Counted from the stretch's first letter, positions 53,092 to 62,428 are shown. The stretch is 64,000 bases of DNA from JAYEIA01 sp964472505 (GCA_964472505.1 CAYYQW010000004.1:1-64000), one strand, 5' to 3'. Notes: generated by a model not told the origin, from the sequence alone. A program made the numbers and translations.

Positions 53092-54318
53092 TTATTCTCC
53101 GTATTTTTCAATGATTTCTTCTTTTGTTTTTCCGAGAATGTCAAATTCTTTACCAATCTTTACAAAAGCATCAACGGCTTTATCTAAATGCTCTTTGGTA
53201 TGAGCAGCCGAGAGTTGAATTCTGATACGTGCCAAACCTTTGGGTACGACCGGATAGTAAAACCCAATGACATAAATACCTTCATTCAATAACTTGGCGG
53301 CAAAGTCCTGAGACAGTTTAGCATTAAACAGCATCAGAGCTACAATGGCAGAGTCGGATGGTTTGATTACAAAACCGGCATCCGCCATTTTTTGCTTAAA
53401 ATAATCAGCGTTGCCTATTACTTTGTCGCGTAGTTCGGTATTGGCCTCCAACATCTCAAAAACGCGGCTTGCAGCGCCGGCTATCACAGGGGTTAGTGAA
53501 TTGGAGAATAGATATGGGCGTGAGCGTTGCCGCAACATGTCGATAATTTCTTTTTTCCCGGTTGTGAATCCGCCCATAGCGCCGCCGAGAGCTTTCCCGA
53601 GAGTACTTGTGATAATATCCACGCGATCCATTACATGATGGTATTCATGCGTGCCTTTTCCGTGTTTGCCTATGAATCCTGAAGCATGGCTGTCGTCCAC
53701 CATTACGAGAGCATCGTATTTTTCGGCCAAATCACATATTTCGTTAAGTTTGGCAATGTCACCGTCCATGGAGAATACGCCGTCGGTTACTATGATTCTG
53801 AATCGTTGCGCTTGAGCGGTTTTAAGTTGAGCTTCCAGGTCGCTCATATTGCTGTGTTTGTAGCGGTAGCGTTGGGCTTTGCATAAACGCACACCGTCTA
53901 TGATTGAGGCGTGGTTTAATTCATCCGATATTATCGCATCTTCTTTGGTGAAAAGCGGTTCAAAAATTCCGCCGTTGGCATCAAAGGCTGCTGCATACAG
54001 AATGGTATCTTCCATACCGAAAAAATCAGCGATTTGAGCTTCCAATTTTTTATGTATATCCTGTGTTCCGCAAATAAACCGCACCGAAGACATACCGTAT
54101 CCGTGGCTGTCCAAAGCTGCTTTGGCTGCTGTAATAACTTCCGGATCCGAAGAAAGCCCGAGGTAGTTATTGGCACAAAAATTTATTACTTTCGAGCCGT
54201 CCTCTAAGCTGATAACGGCATCTTGCGGCGATGTAATGATGCGTTCTTCTTTATAAAGTCCGCCGTCTTTTATGTTTTGCAATTCTTGTTGCAAATGTTC
54301 TTGTAATTTTCCGTACAT
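53092..54318 (-). CDS. kbl: Glycine C-acetyltransferase (2-amino-3-ketobutyrate CoA ligase)
   Basis: 408 residues, alpha-oxoamine synthase family. It joins glycine and acetyl-CoA or works in reverse in threonine breakdown. Motifs: FCANNYLGLSSDPEV, VDDSHASGFIGKHGKG with the PLP-contacting Asp and His, and the Schiff-base Lys in TSTLGKALGGAMGGF. The sequence resembles Kbl more than BioF or serine palmitoyltransferase (LQNIKDGGLYKEERII at the start). No tdh gene is nearby. A TACTTTTG -7-like element lies at 54341-54348, minus strand. Confidence 0.93.
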   Translation of the reverse strand: MYGKLQEHLQQELQNIKDGGLYKEERIITSPQDAVISLEDGSKVINFCANNYLGLSSDPEVITAAKAALDSHGYGMSSVRFICGTQDIHKKLEAQIADFFGMEDTILYAAAFDANGGIFEPLFTKEDAIISDELNHASIIDGVRLCKAQRYRYKHSNMSDLEAQLKTAQAQRFRIIVTDGVFSMDGDIAKLNEICDLAEKYDALVMVDDSHASGFIGKHGKGTHEYHHVMDRVDIITSTLGKALGGAMGGFTTGKKEIIDMLRQRSRPYLFSNSLTPVIAGAASRVFEMLEANTELRDKVIGNADYFKQKMADAGFVIKPSDSAIVALMLFNAKLSQDFAAKLLNEGIYVIGFYYPVVPKGLARIRIQLSAAHTKEHLDKAVDAFVKIGKEFDILGKTKEEIIEKYGE

Positions 54319-54571
54319 AATGCTGTGTTTTTTGTTTGTTCAAAAGTATTGAAAATCGGTTAAAGCCGAAAAGTAATTTTTATGTTATTCAGCCAAGTGA
54401 ATGTGAAAATTCCGGTTTTTTAGAAGCCATCGCTTAATTATGTTTGATCCGATACAAATTTTCTTTTTTAAACAAGTTTTTCGGTATCAGGAATAATACT
54501 AATTTTAACTTTTAGGAAGCGCTGCTGTTTAGTTATCATCCAAACGCCAAGCACTAAGAAAATAAGGTATT

Positions 54572-54949
54572 ATGACAGAAAATGAATTATCCAAAGTAAT
54601 TGTGAACGCTTGTTATCAGATTCATGTAAAACTCGGAGCCGGGCTTTTTGAAAGTGTGTATGAAGAAATATTATTTTATGAATTGCGAAAATCCGGTTTA
54701 AATGTTGAGCGGCAAAAAGGGATTCCGGTTATTTGGGATGAAATAAAAATTGATTTGGGCTTTCGCGCTGACTTGATAGTTGAAAACAAGGTGATTGTTG
54801 AGTTGAAATTTGTGGAAGCAATAGCTCCGGTACATCAAAAACAATTACAGACTTATCTCAAATTAACGGGTAAGAAACTCGGGTTGCTGATAAACTTCAA
54901 TGTCCCGCTAATAAGAGACGGAATACAACGAATAGTTAATAATTTATAA
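54572..54949 (+). CDS. GxxExxY family protein
   Basis: 125 residues. The name motif appears as GAGLFESVYEEI; DLGFRADLIVENKVIVELKFVE matches the PD-(D/E)xK nuclease-like core with acidic residues and a Lys. The family is widespread, patchily distributed and of unknown function. Here, as commonly, it is followed by a noncoding inverted repeat built from CGCAAAG units (54972-55066). The 253 bp upstream contain no gene. Confidence 0.85.
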   Translation: MTENELSKVIVNACYQIHVKLGAGLFESVYEEILFYELRKSGLNVERQKGIPVIWDEIKIDLGFRADLIVENKVIVELKFVEAIAPVHQKQLQTYLKLTGKKLGLLINFNVPLIRDGIQRIVNNL

Positions 54950-54971
54950 TAGCTTGGCAAAGAAAATAATT

Positions 54972-55066
54972 GCACGCAAAGCCGCAAAGCCGCAAAGAAA
55001 AAAGGATTGCACAGACTCTAAGAATATCTATAAATCCCTTAGCGCCTTAGCGCCTTTGCGTGAGAA
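54972..55066. repeat. CGCAAAG-type inverted repeat after the GxxExxY gene
   Basis: Left arm from 54973 has CACGCAAAGCCGCAAAG plus a further CCGCAAAG; the right arm, reversed, begins CACGCAAAGGCGCTAAG. Over 25 bp, 21 match. Each arm consists of three 8-base units (GCCGCAAA, GGCGCTAA). The repeat could form a hairpin with a loop of about 40 nt. Confidence 0.8.
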
Positions 55067-55146
55067 AAAAAATGTACAGACTTTAAGACCCATAAATTAT
55101 TTTTTTCAAGAATTAAAAGCCTTTATATTTGTTGAAAACAGGAATT

Positions 55147-56619
55147 ATGGATTATTATGATATAGCGATTATCGGCAGCGGGCCGGCAGGTTTCTCGGCG
55201 GCAGTGAGAGCTTTGGATTATCGCAAGCATGTTTGCATCATTGAAGCCGGAGAAATCGGCGGAGCCGGTATCATGGGCGGAGCATTGGTTTCCAAGACTT
55301 TATGGGAGCTCTCTTCCGACTATTCCGTTTCTGCTCGGGTGGACAGAGGTTATCGTTCGTCCGGCTTACAAGTGGATTATCGTGAAGTAAGAAAAACTGT
55401 GATGCAGGCTGCCAAAGAACGTCAATACCAAATGTTGTCGCAGATAGAAACTTTTTCAAAACAAAAATCCCAAAACGGCTCTTTGACATTGATAAAAGCC
55501 TATGCAAAATTCAAAGACCGAGAAACATTGGAGTTGCAAATGCCATCGGGTGAAACGCAATTCATTAAAGCACATGATATTGTGGTGGCAACGGGTTCCA
55601 AACCGAGGCAATACCCCGGCATGCCTGCCGACGGTGATCGTATTGTGGATTCCGACAGTATTTTGAATTTGAAAGCTTTTCCCGAGCGTATGCTAATTAT
55701 AGGTTCCGGGATTATTGGTTGTGAATTTGCTACTATTTTTTCAAATTTCAAACAAACCGAAGTGCATCTGTTGGATCGAACCAATCGAGTTATTCCTTTT
55801 GAAGATAACGACTTAAGCGATTTGATTTCGGATAATTTGGAGGAAAACGGCGTACATATTCACCACGAAGCGAATTTACGCAGCATTACAAAAAGGGAGG
55901 ATTGTTTAGAAATTGTATTGGATTATGAAGGCGGCAACAGTAAGGTTTTTGAAGTTGATGTAGCGCTGGTTGCCATAGGCCGAGTACCAAATACCGATAA
56001 TCTGGCTTTGGAAAATATCGGAATGAATTTGGCTAAAAACGGACTGTTTAAAACCAATGATTTTTGCGAGATTAATGAATTGGGACGCTGCAATATATAC
56101 GCTGCCGGCGACATTACCGGACACGGACAACTCTATAATATTGCCGAACGCCAAGGACGGTACGTGGTTGACAGCCTTTATTCTGAAGCAACCGGACCCA
56201 TTAGCTATCGGAATATGTCCACACTGATGTTTTTTAAGCCGGAGGTAGCGGCGGTGGGAGAAAATGAGAAACAGCTCAGAGCACGAAAAGTACCGTATCG
56301 TGTAGCTTATTATTCCAATGTTTTGGTAGCTCGTGCCATTGCCATGCGAAATACCAAAGGTTTTGTGAAGATAATTGTCGGGCAGAACGATGAAATACTG
56401 GGTATGCGAGCGGCCAGCCCGCAAGCTTCGGCTTTTATTGTTTCTGTGGCGCATTTGATTGGTGAGAAAGGCGGACTTAAAGAAGTATCTAAAACCATAC
56501 ATCCGCATCCCGGCGTTACTGAGGGTATTGAAGAATGCCTGCGGATTTTTGAGCGGGCTTCGGTTTTCAAGCAACAAGCATTTCCCGACTATATAAAGTA
56601 TTATGAGTGGAATCCGTAA
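55147..56619 (+). CDS. Lpd/SthA-like FAD pyridine-nucleotide oxidoreductase lacking the redox disulfide
   Basis: 490 residues from the ATG at 55147 (MDYYDIAIIGSGPAGFSA, FAD dinucleotide fold). NAD-binding fold: MLIIGSGIIGCEFATIF; second FAD motif: NIYAAGDITGHGQLYNIA; C-terminal interface motif HPHPGVTEGIEEC retains the His-Glu pair. At the site that normally reads CLNxGCIPSK there is GAGIMGGALVSK, so both redox cysteines are missing. The enzyme is therefore unlikely to be a dihydrolipoamide dehydrogenase; a soluble transhydrogenase-like or quinone/other reductase role fits better (inference). Single gene with no lipoate enzymes nearby. Confidence 0.85.
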   Translation: MDYYDIAIIGSGPAGFSAAVRALDYRKHVCIIEAGEIGGAGIMGGALVSKTLWELSSDYSVSARVDRGYRSSGLQVDYREVRKTVMQAAKERQYQMLSQIETFSKQKSQNGSLTLIKAYAKFKDRETLELQMPSGETQFIKAHDIVVATGSKPRQYPGMPADGDRIVDSDSILNLKAFPERMLIIGSGIIGCEFATIFSNFKQTEVHLLDRTNRVIPFEDNDLSDLISDNLEENGVHIHHEANLRSITKREDCLEIVLDYEGGNSKVFEVDVALVAIGRVPNTDNLALENIGMNLAKNGLFKTNDFCEINELGRCNIYAAGDITGHGQLYNIAERQGRYVVDSLYSEATGPISYRNMSTLMFFKPEVAAVGENEKQLRARKVPYRVAYYSNVLVARAIAMRNTKGFVKIIVGQNDEILGMRAASPQASAFIVSVAHLIGEKGGLKEVSKTIHPHPGVTEGIEECLRIFERASVFKQQAFPDYIKYYEWNP

Positions 56620-56755
56620 TGGATTCGGTATTTTTGCACTTAATTGATACCGTATAACGCAAATCGCACGGTTTTTGTAAGTATTTTATTTTTACTTGTC
56701 GAATTGACAGATTTTATAATTGTTTTGCATTTTAATCAGCATATAAGCATTTTTT

Positions 56756-57754
56756 ATGAAAATCAAGGAAACAACTTTCAGAACCGTTCCGCCCGCAGCA
56801 GAGTTCCCTTTTAAAATTAATTATTCCAAGCGAGCAGCCTTTGTTGGGTCATGCTTTACCGAGCACATAGGCAGACGTATGGAAAGCTTGAAGTTTCCCG
56901 TGCGGGTTAATCCTTTCGGCATTTTATATAATCCGGTTTCAGTGAAAAATGCCGTTAACCGAATTATTTTGGGGCTTGATTTTACGGAGCAAGACTTGGT
57001 ATATCATAAGGGCTTATGGCACAGTATGATGCATCACGGCGATTATTCTTCACCGGATCAAATACAATGCCTTAAAAAAATAAATGATTCCATTAGAGAT
57101 GCCGAAGCTTTTCTGCAAAAGGCTGATGTCTTATTTATTACTTTCGGAACGGCTTGGCTGTACGAATATAAAGCTACCGGCGAGGCCGTCGGAAATTGCC
57201 ACAAATTACCGGGCGAAGCTTTTAACAAGCGTTTATTGAATGCCGATGAAATTACTATTGAATTTTATCAGCTGTTGAACGATTTACAAAATTATAATCC
57301 GAATTTGGAAGTTGTTTTGTCGGTGAGCCCCGTGCGCCACCTTAAAGACGGTTTTTATGAAAACACTATAAGTAAAGCTGTTTTATCCGTGGCTATTCAC
57401 CAAATATCGGAGCGTTTTGAAAATGTGCATTATTTCCCTTCTTACGAGTTATTGCAGGATGATTTGAGAGATTATCGTTTTTATGCCGACGACCTGATTC
57501 ATCCCTCAGGCAAAGCCGTTGATTATATTTTTCAATATTTCTCCGATGCCTTTTTCGGACCGACAGTAGAGCAGCGCATGGCTGAGGTTGAACAAATTGT
57601 AAAAGCTGCCCGACACAGAATTATTCATCCGGGAGTTGAAGAAAATCGACTATTTGCCCAAAATATCTTAAAGAAAATTGAAGCTCAAGCTTCAAAAAAT
57701 CCTAAATTGGATTTTTCCGCTGAAGAAAAACATTTTAAAGATTTGTTAGCTTGA
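56756..57754 (+). CDS. GSCFA domain protein
   Basis: 332 residues. The family name motif is visible as VGSCFTEHIG near residue 30, followed by VNPFGILYNPVSV, FITFGTAWLYEY, LSVSPVRHLKDG and YADDLIHPSGKAVDYIF. These are SGNH/GDSL-hydrolase-like blocks: Ser in GSC and a later Asp-x-x-His pair in DDLIHPS. The family is common in Bacteroidota and its substrate is unknown. It probably acts as an esterase-like enzyme (family inference). Convergent with the T9SS protein gene. Confidence 0.9.
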   Translation: MKIKETTFRTVPPAAEFPFKINYSKRAAFVGSCFTEHIGRRMESLKFPVRVNPFGILYNPVSVKNAVNRIILGLDFTEQDLVYHKGLWHSMMHHGDYSSPDQIQCLKKINDSIRDAEAFLQKADVLFITFGTAWLYEYKATGEAVGNCHKLPGEAFNKRLLNADEITIEFYQLLNDLQNYNPNLEVVLSVSPVRHLKDGFYENTISKAVLSVAIHQISERFENVHYFPSYELLQDDLRDYRFYADDLIHPSGKAVDYIFQYFSDAFFGPTVEQRMAEVEQIVKAARHRIIHPGVEENRLFAQNILKKIEAQASKNPKLDFSAEEKHFKDLLA

Positions 57755-57767
57755 TTAGGGTAAAGAC

Positions 57768-57798
57768 CAAAAAAAAGCTCAAAAATAATTTTGAGCTT
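57768..57798 (-). terminator. Intrinsic terminator of the T9SS-CTD gene
   Basis: Stem AAGCTCAAAA/TTTTGAGCTT with a 4-base loop; on the minus strand it is followed by T8. It lies between convergent genes. Confidence 0.8.
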
Positions 57799-57823
57799 AA
57801 TAAAAAACCGAAATCTTTTTTAT

Positions 57824-58162
57824 TTACTTTATCAGTATTTTTCGCATGTATGTGTGATTGTCTTCAGTTGTTACACGTATAATGTACATACCTTTTTTCC
57901 CGTTGGGTAGTTGCACTAAAATATTATATGGAACTTGGGTGTCATTCCGTACGGTTTTTACGGTTTGTCCTATTATATTAAGAACTTCAACACTTGTTAC
58001 GGTTTTATCGGCATTTACATAAAATTTCATATCCGTAACCGGGTTTGGATAAATCATAATATTATCCTGTTTTTTTTCGCCGGTTTCTTGCGTGAGGCCT
58101 GTTTGCGCTGCAGCTGTTCCGCAGATTATAATAAAAGCTAAAAAGGTAAAGAGTTGTTTCAT
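57824..58162 (-). CDS. Bare type IX secretion sorting-domain protein
   Basis: 112 residues. A signal peptide (MKQLFTFLAFIIICGTAAAQ) is followed after about 15 residues by a complete T9SS type A sorting domain: IMIYPNPVTD, SVEVLNIIGQTVKT, then GMYIIRVTTEDN and KILIK at the end. There is no cargo domain. T9SS exports proteins by this C-terminal domain and often cleaves it, attaching the cargo to lipopolysaccharide. A nearly empty one could be a remnant, a decoy or a small surface peptide. The gene is intact and has its own terminator. Confidence 0.88.
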   Translation of the reverse strand: MKQLFTFLAFIIICGTAAAQTGLTQETGEKKQDNIMIYPNPVTDMKFYVNADKTVTSVEVLNIIGQTVKTVRNDTQVPYNILVQLPNGKKGMYIIRVTTEDNHTYMRKILIK

Positions 58163-58209
58163 AACTATTCGGTTTTTTCTCGTTTACGACAAACATACAA
58201 AAATGTTGC

Positions 58210-58953
58210 CTAAATCACCATATTTATTTTTTTTAAATCATTTTTTGTATCAATCGAAAAGTTTTCATATTGCGTAATGCCGCATCGAATTTTGTAAGCG
58301 TTTTCTAACCAGCGGTTTTGCTCCAACTTTTCGGCAAGTTCTAAAGGCGATTGTTTTATTTTAACAATTTCTTTGAGTGTTTCTTTTCTGTATCCGTATA
58401 GCCCGATATGTTTATAAAATGTGTGTTCTTTTAAAAGCTCATTGTTTTTTTTGTCTCTGATATATGGGATGGCTTGCCGGCTGAAATATAATGCATTATT
58501 GTCTTTGTCCAATACCACTTTAGGTTGGTCGGGATCTGTCAGTTCTTGCAAATCACTTATAATTTTCACCTGAGTGGCAATTTTTGTGTCGGGATTCTGA
58601 AAAAGAGCTTCCAATTCTTGTATTTGACGGGCATCTATAAGCGGTTCATCACCTTGCAGATTAATGATTATATCAAAAGTTTTGCCGGTTTCTTTTTCTG
58701 CTTTCTCAAGAGCCTCGCTGCATCGGTCGGTTCCGCTTTGGTGTTTTGTACTTGTCATTACCGAACGCCCGGAGAAAGCCCTTACCGCATCTTGTATTCG
58801 AGAATCATCAGTCGCTACAAAAACCGCATCGAAGGCTTGAGCCGCTCTTTCGTAAACATGTTGTATCATGGGCTTGCCTTTGATGTCGGCAAGCGGTTTG
58901 CCGGGAAGCCGAGTCGATGCATAACGGGCGGGAATAATAATAAGCGTGTTCAT
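58210..58953 (-). CDS. kdsB: 3-deoxy-manno-octulosonate cytidylyltransferase
   Basis: About 247 residues from the ATG at 58951-58953; ATGs 2 and 6 codons earlier are possible. It activates Kdo with CTP for lipid A-core synthesis, evidence for an LPS-bearing outer membrane. Motifs: IIIPARYASTRLPGKPL, VATDDSRI, TSTKHQSGTDRCSEA, IINLQGDEPLI, and the later FYKHIGLYGYRKETL. Cytoplasmic; single gene. Confidence 0.95.
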   Translation of the reverse strand: MNTLIIIPARYASTRLPGKPLADIKGKPMIQHVYERAAQAFDAVFVATDDSRIQDAVRAFSGRSVMTSTKHQSGTDRCSEALEKAEKETGKTFDIIINLQGDEPLIDARQIQELEALFQNPDTKIATQVKIISDLQELTDPDQPKVVLDKDNNALYFSRQAIPYIRDKKNNELLKEHTFYKHIGLYGYRKETLKEIVKIKQSPLELAEKLEQNRWLENAYKIRCGITQYENFSIDTKNDLKKINMVI

Positions 58954-59051
58954 TTTCATTCTTTTATTCAATTTTTAAAGTTACAATATTTATCGTTTAA
59001 GGATATCAAATTGTTTGACGAATGCCTTTTTTGCGGACTTAAAAATCAGAA

Positions 59052-59082
59052 TTGACAATATGCAAAAAAAAATGTAATTTTG
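59052..59082 (+). promoter_or_regulatory. Promoter of the sigma-54 activator/lptE/secG operon
   Basis: TTG at 59052-59054, 20-bp spacer, TAATTTTG at 59075-59082, then a 77-bp leader to the start codon. An excellent match to the Bacteroidota housekeeping promoter. Confidence 0.7.
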
Positions 59083-59159
59083 CGATATCGTCAGCAGCTG
59101 ATTTGAAACTGCGAAACTAATTTGATTTTTTTAAAACTAAATTTTCCGTACATAATTCT

Positions 59160-60374
59160 ATGGATTTAACTTCGGTAAAACAACGATTCGGAATAATAGG
59201 GAATTCCGTCGGGCTCAACAGAGCCTTGGAAATAGCCATACAGGTAGCGCCTTCTGATTTGTCGGTGCTGATAACCGGCGAAAGCGGAACCGGTAAGGAA
59301 ACCATTCCGCAAATTATCCATCATCTGAGTCCCAGGAAACATAATTCATACATAGCCGTTAATTGCGGAGCGATTCCCGAAGGAACCATAGATTCCGAGT
59401 TATTTGGGCATATTAAAGGGGCTTTTACCGGTGCCGCATCATCACGAAAAGGATATTTTGAAACCGCCGATCAGGGCACAATTTTCTTAGATGAAATAGG
59501 AGACCTGCCCGTACAAACACAAGCGCGTTTGCTTCGTGTTTTGGAAGCCGGAGAATTTATTCCCGTGGGATCGTCTGAAGTAAAAAAAACCAATGTACGC
59601 GTTATTGCCGCCACCAATATTGATATTGACAAAGCCATTCGCGAAAATCGTTTTCGCGAAGACTTGCTTTACAGGCTCAATACTGTTCCCATAAAAATGC
59701 AACCGTTGCGCGAACGTGGTAAAGATATCATTTTATTATTTACAAAATTTGCCTTGGACGCCGCAGAGCGCTATGGAATACCCGATATTGAACTTAGTGA
59801 CGAGGCCAAGAAACTTCTGCTGAATTATCGTTGGCCGGGAAACATCCGGCAGCTCAAGAACATAGCCGAACAAATTGCCGTAATTGAAGAAGACCGAGGA
59901 ATTACTGCCGAACAGTTAAAACAATACTTGCCCGATGTTGAACGTTCCAATTTACCCGCCATATTTGATAAAGGCGTGGAGCGTGAAGAATTTTCCAATG
60001 AACGGGAGATTCTTTATAAAATTTTATTTGATATGCGCAATGAAATTAATGAGCTTAAACAGATTGTGCGTAACATTTCCAAGAATGAAAAAGATATTCA
60101 AATTGAAAAACCGGTGCCTTTTTCCGGTGATACTGACAGTTTTCGTGAACAAGCCGAATATTTGTCTTCGGAAAAGGAGAGATTCGATTATCGTAACGAA
60201 AGTATAGAAGATACGGAAGAAATTGTAGATGAGAGTTTGTCGCTGAAAGACAAGGAATTAGAGATGATTAAGAAGGCGCTTAAAAAATATGGCGGAAAAA
60301 GAAAAGATGCTGCCGACGAATTGGGAATTTCGGAACGAACTTTGTATAGAAAAATAAAAGAACACGGAATTTAA
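59160..60374 (+). CDS. Sigma-54-dependent transcriptional activator without receiver domain
   Basis: 404 residues. The AAA+ domain starts almost at once (about 15-250): Walker A GESGTGKE, sigma-54 contact loop GAFTGA, Walker B FLDEIGDLP, arginine-finger region ENRFREDLLYRLN. A linker rich in Glu (about 270-350) leads to a Fis-type helix-turn-helix (KRKDAADELGISERTLYRKI). There is no N-terminal sensor, so activity is probably controlled by level, by the linker, or by a partner. It is the first gene before lptE, a TPR gene and secG, an order that I recall as common in Bacteroidota. Confidence 0.94.
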   Translation: MDLTSVKQRFGIIGNSVGLNRALEIAIQVAPSDLSVLITGESGTGKETIPQIIHHLSPRKHNSYIAVNCGAIPEGTIDSELFGHIKGAFTGAASSRKGYFETADQGTIFLDEIGDLPVQTQARLLRVLEAGEFIPVGSSEVKKTNVRVIAATNIDIDKAIRENRFREDLLYRLNTVPIKMQPLRERGKDIILLFTKFALDAAERYGIPDIELSDEAKKLLLNYRWPGNIRQLKNIAEQIAVIEEDRGITAEQLKQYLPDVERSNLPAIFDKGVEREEFSNEREILYKILFDMRNEINELKQIVRNISKNEKDIQIEKPVPFSGDTDSFREQAEYLSSEKERFDYRNESIEDTEEIVDESLSLKDKELEMIKKALKKYGGKRKDAADELGISERTLYRKIKEHGI

Positions 60375-60410
60375 ATATTCATTTTAATTTGTTGATAAAT
60401 AGAATAATAA

Positions 60411-60920
60411 ATGCATTTTAGTTTGAAAAAATATTTTGTTTTTTTCATAGTATTTGTAACTTTACAAGCTTGTGGAGTGTATAAGTTTACCGGGGCATCA
60501 TTGCATCCGGATGATCAAACATTTACCGTTAAGTATTTTGATAATAAAGCAGCTTTGGTAAATCCGGGTTTAAGCCAAAATTTTACGGAAGCGCTTAAAG
60601 ACAGGATGTTGAGCCAAACAAATTTGAGCCTAACAGATTATGACGGTGATTTGATTTTTGAAGGAGAAATTGTACAATACGAAACCAAACCCGTAGCTAT
60701 CACACAAGATGAGCAGGCCGAATACAATCGGCTTACAATCGGCATACGAGTGAAATATACAAGTATTAATAACCCAAAGTTTGATTTTGACCAAACGTTT
60801 AGTAAGTATGCTGATTATGAAAGTGCAAAAATGCTTGGTGATGTAGAAGGTGTACTAAGTGAACAAATTGTTACTGAACTTATAGATGAAATTTTTAATA
60901 AAGCCGTTGTTAATTGGTAG
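60411..60920 (+). CDS. lptE: LptE-like LPS-assembly lipoprotein
   Basis: 169 residues. Lipoprotein signal with lipobox VTLQAC, then GVYKFTGASLHPDDQTFTVKY, the usual start of the Bacteroidota LptE family. LptE plugs the LptD barrel that delivers LPS to the cell surface. The first residues of the next open frame overlap its end, but the likely start of that gene is 15 bp beyond the stop. Assignment rests on the family pattern and genomic position. Confidence 0.85.
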   Translation: MHFSLKKYFVFFIVFVTLQACGVYKFTGASLHPDDQTFTVKYFDNKAALVNPGLSQNFTEALKDRMLSQTNLSLTDYDGDLIFEGEIVQYETKPVAITQDEQAEYNRLTIGIRVKYTSINNPKFDFDQTFSKYADYESAKMLGDVEGVLSEQIVTELIDEIFNKAVVNW

Positions 60921-60934
60921 AAAATTATAAAATT

Positions 60935-62428
60935 ATGACAGCAGAAAAATTTACCGCTTTTTTAGAGGATCCAAAACAAGTTAATAAGGATAATTACAGC
61001 GATATAAAGAAACTTACCGAACAATTTCCTTATTTTCAAACGGCTCATGTATTGTTATTGCTTTACGCCAATGAAAACGATAAGAAAAATTTCGACAAAC
61101 ATGCTGAGAAATCTGCTGTTTTTATTACTGACAGAACGCGTTTGTTTGAACTGACCAAACAGTCAAAAGTCCAAAATAATTCGAACAAACAGCCTACGGA
61201 AAGAAAACGTGTTGTAAGCTCGAAAACCGTAAATATTCCTTCAAAATCGGAAAAACAAAAATTAGATGAACAGCTCAAGCAAATAGAGCAAGTCGCTAAG
61301 AAAGAAACAAAACCGGAAGATACCCTTAAAGATAAACCGAAACGAGAAGTAAATAAAGACGGCGAGAATGTCAAAGCAAAAGAAATCTATAAAAAAGCCG
61401 AAAACAAAGTAGAACAACAAGACGATAGTTCCGGAGAATCATTGTCCGACACCGGCTCAAAAACTCATAACGCACTTTTAGATGATCTTTTTAAAGAAAA
61501 AGTTCGTAAGCGTGAGGAAGAAAAACAACAAGAAGAAGCCGACTCTTCAAAGAAAAAAACAGATGAAGTTTCTTCGGAAGAACTTACCAATGACATTTAT
61601 AATAAAATAGCCGGCTTAAAGCGTGATAAACTAAAAGTAAAAAATATCAGCTCTCAAAGTGAGCAAAAAACAGATAATAAAGACGACAAAAATACCAAGA
61701 CAGAAACGGATAATAAAAAAAACTCAGATACCAAACCCAATGAGTTAAAGCCCAAAGAACTTGAGAGCAAGAAAACAGATTCGCAAAGCAAATTGGTTGA
61801 AGAAAAACAAACATCCGAAAAAGACGAAAACGAACTAAGCAAAAAATCAGAGAGCGAAACCTCCGAAAAAAAGCAGTCAGCAGCAGAGAAACTTACGGAT
61901 AAAATTCAGGAAGTAAAAAGCGGCATTACTAATGAACCGGGAAAACTGTCGGATACTAAAAAGACAGAAAAACAAACAGATAATAAAGAAAAGATAACTG
62001 AAGAAAAAAAATCCGACAAGTCCGGCAAAGTCTTCGAAATGAGCAATACGAAAACGGAACATGAACACACTAAAGAAAGTGAAACACCCGATAAAAAAGA
62101 AAAAACGGCAGCCGACAGCATTTTGGAGCGTATCAACCGACTGAAGGGAGAAAAAGATGAAAAAAAGGACCAGTTGATAGAGGAATTTGTGAAGAAAGAG
62201 CCCCGCATGGAAAGAACAAAAGATAAAGAACCCGAAATAGAAGGAGATGTTGCGGAAGAAAGCACCAAAGAGAAAGAGCCTGTAGTTACCGAGTTGATGG
62301 CAAATATTTATATCAATCAGGGCTACTATGATAAGGCAATTGAAGTTTTCAATAAATTAATTTTGAAAAATCCGAAAAAAAAGGATTACTTTGCAGCCAA
62401 AATTCAAGAAACGGAAGAAATGAAATAG
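60935..62428 (+). CDS. TPR-ended protein with long charged low-complexity linker
   Basis: About 497 residues from the ATG at 60935 (MTAEKFTAFLEDPKQVN). The N-terminal 80 residues are helical (LTEQFPYFQTAHVLLLLYA), a conserved block in this family. Residues about 90-430 are an extended Lys/Glu/Ser/Thr-rich region without fold, and the last 50 residues form a TPR-like unit (LMANIYINQGYYDKAIEVF). It lies between lptE and secG. Function unknown; the position suggests envelope biogenesis (inference). Confidence 0.82.
   Translation: MTAEKFTAFLEDPKQVNKDNYSDIKKLTEQFPYFQTAHVLLLLYANENDKKNFDKHAEKSAVFITDRTRLFELTKQSKVQNNSNKQPTERKRVVSSKTVNIPSKSEKQKLDEQLKQIEQVAKKETKPEDTLKDKPKREVNKDGENVKAKEIYKKAENKVEQQDDSSGESLSDTGSKTHNALLDDLFKEKVRKREEEKQQEEADSSKKKTDEVSSEELTNDIYNKIAGLKRDKLKVKNISSQSEQKTDNKDDKNTKTETDNKKNSDTKPNELKPKELESKKTDSQSKLVEEKQTSEKDENELSKKSESETSEKKQSAAEKLTDKIQEVKSGITNEPGKLSDTKKTEKQTDNKEKITEEKKSDKSGKVFEMSNTKTEHEHTKESETPDKKEKTAADSILERINRLKGEKDEKKDQLIEEFVKKEPRMERTKDKEPEIEGDVAEESTKEKEPVVTELMANIYINQGYYDKAIEVFNKLILKNPKKKDYFAAKIQETEEMK

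Noticed and set aside
53092..54318. 8-amino-7-oxononanoate synthase (bioF)
   Set aside because: Sequence details fit Kbl better and no biotin genes are nearby.
55147..56619. Dihydrolipoamide dehydrogenase
   Set aside because: The redox-active cysteine pair is absent.
61000..62300. Long Lys/Glu-rich region that looks like low-quality or frameshifted sequence
   Set aside because: The frame is continuous with conserved N-terminal and TPR ends and the family is known to have such linkers.
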